This document shows positions 1 to 7,541 of a DNA stretch of 13,901 bases, in pieces. Every line of letters starts with the position of its first letter. Position 1 is the stretch's first letter. The notes beneath the pieces are model-generated. The model did not search any database and had not been told where the DNA came from. It worked only from the letters and a program-made list of their open reading frames with translations. The position numbers and the translations under genes were made by a program. Source of the stretch: an uncultured Eubacteriales bacterium (GTDB taxonomy: Bacteria; Bacillota; Clostridia; Christensenellales; CAG-138); assembly GCA_900547135.1 (NCBI GenBank), contig URFJ01000039.1, positions 1 through 13,901 on the forward strand, given 5' to 3'.

Positions 1-549
1 CTCCTCAAGCGTACTGGTTCTAAACGGTCCCCCTGATGCGGTAATTATGAGTTTTCGCAGATCGCTCCGTCTGCCTGCCATAAGGCACTGAAATATTGCC
101 GACTGCTCACTGTCGATGGGTATAATCCTCCCACCCGATTTAAGCGCGCTTTGTATAAGCGGGTTCGCGCAAACGATGCTCTCTTTATTGGCAAGAGCAA
201 CTGTTTTACCCGCGTGAAGCGCCGCGACCAGCGGTAGCGTTCCCGCAAACCCGCACACCGCGTTTACAATGATATCAGCTTCGGCAAGCTGGGCCAGTTC
301 AGTAGCAGCGCTTTGTCCTAAAATATGGGATACGCCCTTCTTCACTAGTATTTCATGGGCGCGGTCTGCGTCCGCAAGACCCACATACTTCGGACAAAAC
401 TCCATGATCTGGCGATTGAGAAGTTCTACGTTGCTTCCAGCGCAAAGGCCAATACACTGCATAGTATCCCTATGACTGCGTATTACATCAAGCGTTTGAA
501 TCCCTATGGAACCCGTGGAGCCTAAAACTACTATTTTTTTAAAATTCAT
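1..549 (-). CDS. dxr: 1-deoxy-D-xylulose 5-phosphate reductoisomerase (N-terminal part, runs off the left edge)
   Basis: Enzyme of the MEP isoprenoid pathway: it rearranges and reduces DXP to 2-C-methyl-D-erythritol 4-phosphate with NADPH. The first 183 codons are present, starting at ATG 549 and open to base 1. Visible motifs are the NADPH-binding GSTGSIG (about residues 10-16), NAVCGFAG, ALANKES (about 119-125), a metal-binding stretch IDSEQSAIFQCL, and ASGGPFR near the cut end. These appear in the order and spacing of the family. The residue after DSE is usually His (H153 in the E. coli enzyme) and is Gln here. The start lies 4 bases after the cdsA stop, so translation is probably coupled; the ribosome site is weak (GGGG within the cdsA tail). 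Identification is secure; the missing C-terminal half cannot be judged. Confidence 0.96.
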   Translation of the reverse strand, partial: MNFKKIVVLGSTGSIGIQTLDVIRSHRDTMQCIGLCAGSNVELLNRQIMEFCPKYVGLADADRAHEILVKKGVSHILGQSAATELAQLAEADIIVNAVCGFAGTLPLVAALHAGKTVALANKESIVCANPLIQSALKSGGRIIPIDSEQSAIFQCLMAGRRSDLRKLIITASGGPFRTSTLEE

Positions 550-553
550 AATC

Positions 554-1384
554 TTACAATAACCCCGTTACATAGCTATGTACAGCGTAAAAGAACAGGA
601 AAACCATTGGCGCGCACATTAAAACGCTGTCCAGGCGGTCCAGCATTCCCCCGTGCCCTGGCAAAAACGTGCCAAAATCCTTTATATCGGCCCACCGCTT
701 TATAGTTGATGCAAACAGGTCGCCTATCTGTCCCATCGCTCCGCATAGAAGTCCCAGTATCATCATGGGTATTATCCCTACGTATGGTCGTATATCCAAA
801 TATTGCTGCACAAAGTATACAAGCATACCGCCCATTATACCGCCCGCAAGGCCCCCAATGCTGCCTTCAACGGTTTTTTTGGGGCTTATATGGGGGCACA
901 GCTTATGCTTTCCGCGAAATACTCCTACAAAGTAAGCCATGGTATCCCCAAGCAAAGGCCCCGCAAACATCATAAGCAGCGCTATGCGGCTTAAAGGTTC
1001 TCCCGACAGCTTATGTATAGCGGCTATGAACACAAAAAACGAAAGCGGATATAAAAATACCGACAAGCTGGCAAAAACATCTTCAGTGGTACGCCTTTTA
1101 TTAAAAATACGTTCTACAATCGTCGCCGTAACACAAAATACAAGCAACAGCAGCAGCCAGTATATCGCCGGCGTATAGCGAGTGACAGGATAATATATCA
1201 ATGCGAACAAATATAGCGGATAGGCAAAGGGATGTAGGCCCTTTTTCTGAAAAGTCTTAACCATTTCATAAACACATATTGAAGTGGCCAGACTGAACAT
1301 AACGCACTGTACGATACCGCCGAAAAATAGCGTTAGCAAGAACAACAGCGCCAGCAACACCCCAACAACTATCCTAGTCCGCAT
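554..1384 (-). CDS. cdsA: Phosphatidate cytidylyltransferase (CDP-diglyceride synthase)
   Basis: Integral membrane enzyme making CDP-diacylglycerol from phosphatidic acid and CTP, the branch point for bacterial phospholipids. It has 276 residues, the family's normal length. Hydrophobic segments run through most of the protein (for example 5-35, 52-92, 105-125, 134-157, 174-192, 202-225, 252-270). The CdsA signature is at about 228-252, with the pattern IKR-x3-KDFG-x3-PGHGG-x2-DR-D containing the metal-binding aspartates, preceded by SPKKTVEGSIGG at 167-178. Start ATG 1384 is preceded by AAAGGTGG at good spacing. The gene sits 21 bases downstream of uppS and 4 bases before dxr, the usual uppS-cdsA-dxr lipid/isoprenoid module of Bacillota. 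Confidence 0.97.
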   Translation of the reverse strand: MRTRIVVGVLLALLFLLTLFFGGIVQCVMFSLATSICVYEMVKTFQKKGLHPFAYPLYLFALIYYPVTRYTPAIYWLLLLLVFCVTATIVERIFNKRRTTEDVFASLSVFLYPLSFFVFIAAIHKLSGEPLSRIALLMMFAGPLLGDTMAYFVGVFRGKHKLCPHISPKKTVEGSIGGLAGGIMGGMLVYFVQQYLDIRPYVGIIPMMILGLLCGAMGQIGDLFASTIKRWADIKDFGTFLPGHGGMLDRLDSVLMCAPMVFLFFYAVHSYVTGLL

Positions 1385-1405
1385 CCCAAACCACCTTTCG
1401 AGACG

Positions 1406-2137
1406 TCATAGTCCCCCATATCGTCTGTTTCTGTTTTGATACTCAATCAGGCATTCAGCATAGCGCTGTTCGTTAAAATCGGGAAACAGCGTATCAATAA
1501 ACACCAGTTCTGAATAAGCCGCCTGATATAACAGGAAGTTGGAAAGCCGTTTTTCCCCTCCTGTGCGTATTATCAGATCAAGCTCCGGCATTCCGCTGGT
1601 ATACAGTGCCTTTTCAATACACGCTTCGTCTATGTAAGCGGTGCTTATGCGCCCGCTTTCTACATCTTCAGCAATCATGCGTGCAACGCGTACAATCTCG
1701 GTACGCGCGCCATAGTTTATAGCGATATTTAGCTTCAGGCCCTTGTTGCGCTCCGTAATGTCCATGGCCTGCTCCAGCGTTCTGCGCGTTTTGGATGGAA
1801 GCGGTTCTATATCCCCCAAAATCGATATACGAACCCCTTTTCTGTTTAGCTCCTCTATTTCGCGCTTAAAGTATTCTATCACAAGCTCGAACAATGCGCT
1901 AACCTCAGTTTTTGGCCTGCGCCAGTTTTCAGTGGAAAACGCGTATAACGAGAGCGCCTCAATACCAAAACCGTCCGAAGCCTCGATTACTCCACGCAGC
2001 GCCTCGACGCCGGCACGGTGCCCCGCCGCCCTTGGCAGGCCTCTCATCTTGGCCCATCGGCCGTTTCCATCCATTATTATAGCAACATGACGCGGCATTT
2101 CCAATGTCAGTCCATATTTTTCATTTAAATTGCTCAT
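1406..2137 (-). CDS. uppS: Isoprenyl transferase (undecaprenyl diphosphate synthase)
   Basis: Soluble cis-prenyltransferase that adds isopentenyl diphosphate units to farnesyl diphosphate, giving the C55 lipid carrier for cell-wall synthesis. 243 residues, a normal length. Motifs: HVAIIMDGNGRWA at 17-29 with catalytic Asp23, His40 in the AAGHRAG stretch, AFSTENWRRP at 66-75, and the C-terminal RTGGEKRLSNFLL at 191-203 followed by YSELVF. The TGGE form, where TSGE is common, is an accepted variant. The start ATG 2137 is one base after the hemZ TAA, and its Shine-Dalgarno AGGAAG is formed by the last hemZ codons, so the two genes are probably translationally coupled. Confidence 0.97.
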   Translation of the reverse strand: MSNLNEKYGLTLEMPRHVAIIMDGNGRWAKMRGLPRAAGHRAGVEALRGVIEASDGFGIEALSLYAFSTENWRRPKTEVSALFELVIEYFKREIEELNRKGVRISILGDIEPLPSKTRRTLEQAMDITERNKGLKLNIAINYGARTEIVRVARMIAEDVESGRISTAYIDEACIEKALYTSGMPELDLIIRTGGEKRLSNFLLYQAAYSELVFIDTLFPDFNEQRYAECLIEYQNRNRRYGGL

Positions 2138-2138
2138 A

Positions 2139-3629
2139 TTACTTCCTATCGGACAGGAACAGCGCTCTTTTATCGTCGGCCGTCCTGTTTACTTTCAAAA
2201 TATAGGTAGCTATATCCTTGGGGTTTGGTATACGCTCCACCCGTCTCTGGGAATCAAATATCCGTTTTGACATTGCGCCAGCCCCATGCGCCATTATATT
2301 TGTGGTTTCCTCCATCATATCAATATTATAAATACATTCAGCCCCTGCTGTGGTATAACCCACATTTTCGAGATTTCCTCTCATATATTTTTGACGATAC
2401 ATATAATATGGATACATGCCCATGTCACGTGCCGCCTGTGCGCAAATTTTCACCATATTATCCGCAGTCTCTGCATCAGGCAGCGCGTATTCCGTAATTT
2501 TATCCTTAAGTCTCGAGGACCGCTTAATAGCCAAGGTATGCACCGTAAGATTTTCCGGCGCCAACAGGGCGACCCCATCCATGGTGCGCTTCATGTTATC
2601 TTCGTTTTCTCCTGGTAATCCCGCGATTACATCAGCGTTTATCACGCTAATGCCCGCATCCCTCGCAATGTTGAAGGCCTTAAATACTTCTGAAGGCGCA
2701 TGCTCCCTCCCAATTAGCTTCAATGTTTTTTCGCACATGGTCTGCGGGTTTATGGATATTCTTGTCGCTCCACAGTCCTTTATAACTCTAAGCTTGTCAA
2801 GGTCTATCGTGTCCGGCCTCCCCGCTTCAACTGTCAGCTCAGCCCCAAATCCACCATAACTATCTATTGTAAAATCAAGAACATCACGCAGTTCACCGGT
2901 AGTAAGAACCGTTGGCGTTCCCCCGCCCACATAGACCGCCCGTACACGGTATCCGCCTCTGTCAACAATCTCAGAGCCATGCTTTATATCCTGCTTCAGC
3001 GCATCTATGTATGCCCCCATATCGGTCTTATCCGTGCGGACGCAGGATGCGAAGGAGCAATACAGACATCTCGTTTTGCAATACGGAATTCCAACATATA
3101 TATCAATATCGTCCTTGCTTTGCATTCCTATTATTGGAAGCTGCGCTGCAACAATATTCGATGCAAGCTCAAGTTTTTCACGTGAAACATCGAAATCCTC
3201 AAGCATTATGCGTTTGGCCTGCTCAACGGAGTGTTCCGATATCAGTTCCCGCATAAGCCTTGTAGGACGTATTCCTGTAAGGGATCCCCAAGGAACATAT
3301 GAATCAAACATCCCCCGCATTGCGCGAAAAGCCGCAATTTTAACGCAGCGTTTTCTGTAACGTTTTTCAATCATGGGCGTTTCAAAACGAACCGGCGCGC
3401 TGTATTCATAACTAAACCTGCGCTCCCTTCCATATTGAAGCTGCAAGCACTCCGCGTCGACGCACCATACGCCTTCCTGTATTCTTAAAAACAGCTTTAA
3501 AACTATATCGCCCTCATCCATTAAAGGCAGGCAATCCAGCTGCTCAACTTCTTCACAAGATATAAACAGCCTCATCTCCTCAGCAATTTCGTTGAGAAAC
3601 TCAGGCTGATTGGTGAATATTCCCGTCAT
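2139..3629 (-). CDS. hemZ: HemZ-type radical SAM protein (coproporphyrinogen III dehydrogenase-like)
   Basis: Member of the HemN/HemW radical SAM superfamily, HemZ branch, associated with oxygen-independent coproporphyrinogen III oxidation. Counting from the chosen start (496 residues), PWGSLTGIRPTR at 113-124 is characteristic of HemZ. The 4Fe-4S motif CxxxCxxC is Cys184, Cys188 and Cys191 (CKTRCLYCSF), and VYVGGGTPT follows later. I chose ATG 3629 rather than the in-frame ATG at 3683 because AGGAG lies 4 bases upstream and the longer version would overlap the MBL gene by 47 bases. The family length (about 500) agrees. No other heme gene is in the window, so the substrate is assigned from the family only. 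In clostridia this gene commonly follows the rel-dtd-MBL cluster, as here. Confidence 0.93.
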   Translation of the reverse strand: MTGIFTNQPEFLNEIAEEMRLFISCEEVEQLDCLPLMDEGDIVLKLFLRIQEGVWCVDAECLQLQYGRERRFSYEYSAPVRFETPMIEKRYRKRCVKIAAFRAMRGMFDSYVPWGSLTGIRPTRLMRELISEHSVEQAKRIMLEDFDVSREKLELASNIVAAQLPIIGMQSKDDIDIYVGIPYCKTRCLYCSFASCVRTDKTDMGAYIDALKQDIKHGSEIVDRGGYRVRAVYVGGGTPTVLTTGELRDVLDFTIDSYGGFGAELTVEAGRPDTIDLDKLRVIKDCGATRISINPQTMCEKTLKLIGREHAPSEVFKAFNIARDAGISVINADVIAGLPGENEDNMKRTMDGVALLAPENLTVHTLAIKRSSRLKDKITEYALPDAETADNMVKICAQAARDMGMYPYYMYRQKYMRGNLENVGYTTAGAECIYNIDMMEETTNIMAHGAGAMSKRIFDSQRRVERIPNPKDIATYILKVNRTADDKRALFLSDRK

Positions 3630-3633
3630 ATTT

Positions 3634-3638
3634 CTCCT
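3634..3638 (-). promoter_or_regulatory. Ribosome binding site deciding the hemZ start
   Basis: AGGAG on the minus strand, 4 bases before ATG 3629. It overlaps the TAG stop of the upstream MBL gene (3637-3639), so termination and re-initiation occur at practically the same place. It supports the shorter hemZ reading over the ATG at 3683. Confidence 0.75.
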
Positions 3639-4275
3639 AATCCACGTTCCAGCGCTTTGTACAGGGGTTGTGCTCCCTTTCAAAATTCAGCGTGGTTTCC
3701 CTGGTATGGCCTGGAAGCAGTTTATAGTCACCTTTAAGGCTATAGAGCTTGAATACTATTGAATTTAACAGCTTTTCAGTACTTCCGCCATTTAGATCTG
3801 TCCTTCCTACGCTTAATCTGAATATTGTATCCCCAGTAAATATAGTTTCAGCTTCATCCAAAACATAACACAGTCCGCCCTCGGAATGGCCAGGAGTCGC
3901 AATCACCCTGAATTCCATTCCACATAGGGTTAAGACCTCACCGCCAATGAGTTTCTCGTCGGCCTGGCATGGCTTAGCGCTGGCTCCTGCAAGCAAGGAT
4001 AGATTTTTATTGTTGTCATAAAGCATATCCGAGTCCTTTTCGCCTATAAACACCTTTGCCCCGGCATCCTGCATTTCCTTAACGCCCAGTATATGATCAA
4101 AGTGGCCATGCGTAAGTAAAATGCACTTGCAAGTTAGACCGGTTGCGCCAAGATGTTTATAGACCTTCTTTGCATCCGCAGGATCAATAATAACGCATTC
4201 GCTTGCCCCAGTACGGCTGACTATATATGTGTTTACTCCAAGCGGCCCAGTTAACACCGTTTCAATATTTATCAT
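3637..4275 (-). CDS. MBL-fold metallo-hydrolase (YqgX/GloB-like)
   Basis: Metallo-beta-lactamase fold hydrolase, 212 residues, of the short glyoxalase-II-like type. The binuclear zinc motif THGHFDH is at 55-61, with further ligands His130 (ATPGHSEGG), Asp149 (FTGDTIF) and His190 (LLPGHTRET). The stretch FRLSVGRTDL at 152-161 is typical of the YqgX/YcbL group. It lacks the C-terminal substrate domain of true hydroxyacylglutathione hydrolases, so hydrolysis of glutathione thioesters should not be assumed; the substrate is unknown. The start ATG 4275 overlaps the dtd stop by one base (TGATG), a classic coupling arrangement. Confidence 0.93.
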   Translation of the reverse strand: MINIETVLTGPLGVNTYIVSRTGASECVIIDPADAKKVYKHLGATGLTCKCILLTHGHFDHILGVKEMQDAGAKVFIGEKDSDMLYDNNKNLSLLAGASAKPCQADEKLIGGEVLTLCGMEFRVIATPGHSEGGLCYVLDEAETIFTGDTIFRLSVGRTDLNGGSTEKLLNSIVFKLYSLKGDYKLLPGHTRETTLNFEREHNPCTKRWNVD

Positions 4276-4721
4276 CAGAATGACCTCTCACTATCTAAAA
4301 GTATTGTAACAGGTCCGTCGTTAATGAGTGAAACCTCCATCATAGCTCCAAACCTGCCGCATCTTGTTGGAACGGATTCACCAATCCGTTTTATTGCAGC
4401 CTCATACATTGAAAGCGCCCTGTCAGGCCTTGCCGCCCTTATAAAGCTGGGACGCCGGCCCTTCCTGCAGTCACCATACAGGGTAAACTGGGATACAAGC
4501 AAAACCTCTCCGCCTATATCATGCACCGACAGGTTCATATCGCCGGATTGGTCGTCAAATACCCTGAGCCCTATTATCTTATCACAGATATACGAAAGAT
4601 CCGTGTCACCGTCACCCCCGTCTATACCCAACAATACGAGAAGCCCTCTTCCGATGCTGCTTATCAACTCGCCGCCGCAGCTAACCGAAGCGCTTTTCAC
4701 CCTTTGCGCCACTGCCCTCAT
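4275..4721 (-). CDS. dtd: D-aminoacyl-tRNA deacylase
   Basis: Cytosolic proofreading enzyme that cleaves D-amino acids (and mischarged glycine) from tRNA. 148 residues, a typical length. It starts with MRAVAQRVKSASV, has the conserved SQFTLYGD at 77-84 followed by KGRRPSF, and carries the Gly-cis-Pro motif in NDGPVTI at 134-140, which builds the chiral pocket across the dimer. AAGGAGGG lies 11 bases before ATG 4721. The gene is 27 bases after rel and overlaps the next gene by one base; rel-dtd adjacency is widespread in Bacillota. Confidence 0.97.
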   Translation of the reverse strand: MRAVAQRVKSASVSCGGELISSIGRGLLVLLGIDGGDGDTDLSYICDKIIGLRVFDDQSGDMNLSVHDIGGEVLLVSQFTLYGDCRKGRRPSFIRAARPDRALSMYEAAIKRIGESVPTRCGRFGAMMEVSLINDGPVTILLDSERSF

Positions 4722-4748
4722 CTGTACCCCGGCCCTCCTTAAATAATG

Positions 4749-6911
4749 TTAATACGTTCTATAAACATCGGAAACCGAAGGTAGTTTCTTTAAGCTTTTC
4801 ATCACAACATCAAGCTGTTCCGAGTCCTTGACGCAGAATGATAAATTCGTTGTAACATTTCCCTCATCGTCCGTATTTGCGTTCAGCTTCGTTATACTGA
4901 TTTCATGTCCCATGAATGTACGTGATAGGTCAAGCATAAGGCCCACCCTTTCCTCCGCTTCAACCACTATGCTTACCTGATACTTGCTTGCGGAGTTTCC
5001 CGCCCATTCTACCTCGGTTATCCGTTCAGTATCCTGCATTAGGTTGGCGGCGTTGGTGCAATCGCTTCTATGAACCGAAACGCCGCGCCCCCTGGTTACA
5101 TACCCGAATATTTTATCCCCAGGTACAGGATTGCAGCACTTGGCAAATCTTACCGACATACCCGAATCGCCATATACTCTTACACCATGGACAACTTTAC
5201 CCTGGTCATGATTTGATTCCTTTGCAGCTCCCTCTTCGCTTATAAGACTGTTTTGATTTTTCTCCTTTTGGTACAGGTCTATAAGCTTGTGCAGAATTTG
5301 GCCGGTCGTTATCCCTCCGTATCCAATGGCTGCGTATACATCCTCAGGATCGTTCATTTTGTATTTACTCAGCACTTCTTCAAAATAGGCGGGCTTCGCA
5401 ATATCCGACAGCTGGTAACCTTGACGCTTTGCCGCGTCTGCCAGCATTTCCTTGCCGCGCTGAACGTTTTCCTCTCGGTTTGCCTTTTTAAACCAGTTTC
5501 TTATTTTTGCCTTTGCCTGCTGGGTTTTTACAAACCTAAGCCAATCCCTGCTGGGCGTCGCCTGAGAGGCTGTGATTATCTCCACCTTATCATGGTTTTT
5601 AAGCTTATAGTCAAGCTTTACCATTGTATCGTTAACTCTGGCGCCCTGTGTATGGTTTCCTACATTGGTATGGATTCTGTATGCAAAATCAACCGGAGTG
5701 GATCCGGTTGGAAGATCGATTATTTCACCCTTTGGCGTTAGAACAAATACAAACTCAGCAAAAAAATCCTTCTTTACATTATCTATAAATTCCCTCGTCG
5801 TATCTGTCAGGTCCTCATATTCGAGCGCCTCTCTAAGCCACCCAAGTTTACTGTCAAGCTCGTCTCTCCCCGCCCTGCCCTCTTTATACATCCAATGAGC
5901 CGCAATACCGTACTCAGCCGCCTTATGCATTTCGTGAGTTCGGATCTGAACCTCAAACGGTATGCCGTTTTCACCAAACACGGTGGTATGCAGCGACCTG
6001 TATTGATTTGTTTTGGGCATTGCTATATAGTCCTTTACCCTACCAGGCATAGGGGGCCACATGGAATGTATTATTCCCAATGCCTCATAACAATCCTTAA
6101 CCGTGTTTACGATTACTCGAATTGCTATTAAATCATATATTTCATTTAGTGTTGTATCTTGTTTTTTAAGTTTTTTATATATGCTGTACAGATGCTTTCT
6201 GCGTCCGCTTATCTCCGCCTTTATGCCTGAGTTTCTCAGTTGTTCGGAAATAGAGCTCATAGCGCTCATCAGCATGCTCATTCGCTCTCGCTGCTGGGGT
6301 TCAATAGCATCCTTAAGCCTTTTATACTCTTCCGGATGCAGATGCTCAAAAGCAAGGTCCTCAAGCTCGACCTTCATAGCACCCATTCCAAATCTATGCG
6401 CAAGAGGCGCGTAAACCTCCAGCGTTTCCCTCGCCTTTCTTACGCGTTTATCATTGTCGCAATATTCAAGCGTTCTCATGTTATGCAGCCGATCCGCAAG
6501 TTTTATTATTACAACCCGCACATCCTTTGCGATAGCTACGAACATCTTTCTGAAATTCTCGGCCTGCCTGTCCTCTTTGGAAATCGACTTGTCGTTTCCG
6601 CTCTTGGTCAGCTTTGTAACGCCGTCAACCATCTCCGCTATATCATCGCCAAATTCAACCTTGATATTTCTTATGGTTACATAATCGTTATCCTCTACCG
6701 TATCGTGCAGCAATCCCGCAATAATTACATTGAGATCCATGCCCATTTCATTAAGCATCATGGCCACGGCTTTAGGATGGATATAATAGGGTTCCTTCGA
6801 CTCGCGAAACTGGCCTTCATGCGCCTTTTTGGCAAACTCAACAGCCTTTTTGAGCAACTCAATATCAGCTTCTGAAAATCTTTTATTGCAAGCCTCAATG
6901 AGCTGATCCAT
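4749..6911 (-). CDS. relA: Bifunctional (p)ppGpp synthetase/hydrolase (RelA/SpoT family)
   Basis: Long RSH protein (720 residues) that makes and degrades the alarmone (p)ppGpp on amino-acid starvation. The HD hydrolase domain has HP at 45-46, HD at 69-70 and TVED at 71-74, then KLADRLHNMRT at 137-147, all intact. The synthetase domain has GRRKHLYSIYKK at 236-247, YDLIAIRVI and QYRSLHTT. Its RVKD at 291-294 is the R-x-K-D charge pattern of bifunctional enzymes rather than the E-x-D-D of hydrolase-dead RelA. TGS is about 386-448, a conserved-Cys region with FAKCCNPVPGD follows, and an ACT domain is about 645-720. The start ATG 6911 is preceded by a G-rich AGGACGGGGG. The 117-base gap to apt could hold its own promoter, but I see only weak candidates. 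Confidence 0.97.
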   Translation of the reverse strand: MDQLIEACNKRFSEADIELLKKAVEFAKKAHEGQFRESKEPYYIHPKAVAMMLNEMGMDLNVIIAGLLHDTVEDNDYVTIRNIKVEFGDDIAEMVDGVTKLTKSGNDKSISKEDRQAENFRKMFVAIAKDVRVVIIKLADRLHNMRTLEYCDNDKRVRKARETLEVYAPLAHRFGMGAMKVELEDLAFEHLHPEEYKRLKDAIEPQQRERMSMLMSAMSSISEQLRNSGIKAEISGRRKHLYSIYKKLKKQDTTLNEIYDLIAIRVIVNTVKDCYEALGIIHSMWPPMPGRVKDYIAMPKTNQYRSLHTTVFGENGIPFEVQIRTHEMHKAAEYGIAAHWMYKEGRAGRDELDSKLGWLREALEYEDLTDTTREFIDNVKKDFFAEFVFVLTPKGEIIDLPTGSTPVDFAYRIHTNVGNHTQGARVNDTMVKLDYKLKNHDKVEIITASQATPSRDWLRFVKTQQAKAKIRNWFKKANREENVQRGKEMLADAAKRQGYQLSDIAKPAYFEEVLSKYKMNDPEDVYAAIGYGGITTGQILHKLIDLYQKEKNQNSLISEEGAAKESNHDQGKVVHGVRVYGDSGMSVRFAKCCNPVPGDKIFGYVTRGRGVSVHRSDCTNAANLMQDTERITEVEWAGNSASKYQVSIVVEAEERVGLMLDLSRTFMGHEISITKLNANTDDEGNVTTNLSFCVKDSEQLDVVMKSLKKLPSVSDVYRTY

Positions 6912-7028
6912 TGTTTAACCCCCGTCCTTTTGCCAGTTGCCAATACAGCAGCATTTTCTCACGTTATAACCGAGTATATGCTTAGACGTTTCACGTATTC
7001 ATTACTTAATGACCTTAACGCCAGCTGT

Positions 7029-7541
7029 TCAATACTGTATAAACGTTTTAATATCGTAGCCTTTTAATACTTCCCTGCCCATTAAATCGCGCAGTTCAAT
7101 TACGAATCTTGCCGCAATAACTCTGCCTCCGGCCTGCTCCACCAACTTTATTGTTGCAAGAGCCGTGCCCCCAGTGGCCAGCAGATCGTCAACTACTACA
7201 ACTCTTTGGCCGCCGGCTATGGCATCCTCGTGTATTTCAAGCACATCGCATCCATATTCCAGGCCATATTCATAACGGTTTGTTTTATAAGGGAGTTTGC
7301 CAGGTTTCCTTGCAACTACAAACCCCGCGTTTAGAGCATAAGCAAGCGCGGACCCAATAACAAAGCCTCTGGCTTCAGGCCCAACGACCACATCCACGCC
7401 ATATCCGGCAAGGCTTTTTGCCATATCGTCTATAAGCTGCTTATATGCTCCCGCATCCTTAAGCAATGTGGTTATATCCCTAAATAGTATTCCCTTCTTT
7501 GGGAAATCGGGTATATCTCTAATCATGGATTTCAGATCCAT
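7029..7541 (-). CDS. apt: Adenine phosphoribosyltransferase
   Basis: Purine salvage enzyme converting adenine and PRPP to AMP. 170 residues, the normal bacterial length. It begins MDLKSMIRDIPDFPKKGI, has RDIT at 21-24, the GPEARGF loop at 54-60, ARKPGKLPY at 77-85 and the PRPP-binding signature VVVVDDLLATGGT at 114-126. The start ATG 7541 has GGAGG at 7550-7554 with 8-base spacing and lies inside the end of recJ (23-base overlap). Apt directly before rel is a conserved order in Bacillota; the link through purine pools and (p)ppGpp is plausible but inferred. Confidence 0.98.
   Translation of the reverse strand: MDLKSMIRDIPDFPKKGILFRDITTLLKDAGAYKQLIDDMAKSLAGYGVDVVVGPEARGFVIGSALAYALNAGFVVARKPGKLPYKTNRYEYGLEYGCDVLEIHEDAIAGGQRVVVVDDLLATGGTALATIKLVEQAGGRVIAARFVIELRDLMGREVLKGYDIKTFIQY

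Noticed and set aside
3630..3683. Longer hemZ starting at ATG 3683
   Set aside because: It would overlap the MBL gene by 47 bases and lacks a ribosome site, while ATG 3629 has AGGAG at good spacing and gives the family length.
5253..5741. Long plus-strand frame (162 codons) inside rel
   Set aside because: It lies opposite a fully conserved RSH gene and has no recognised motif; a shadow frame.
6912..7028. Terminator or promoter between apt and rel
   Set aside because: Only a 4-bp hairpin (ACGT, 3-base loop) and a TATACT with a poor -35 can be found; too weak to call.
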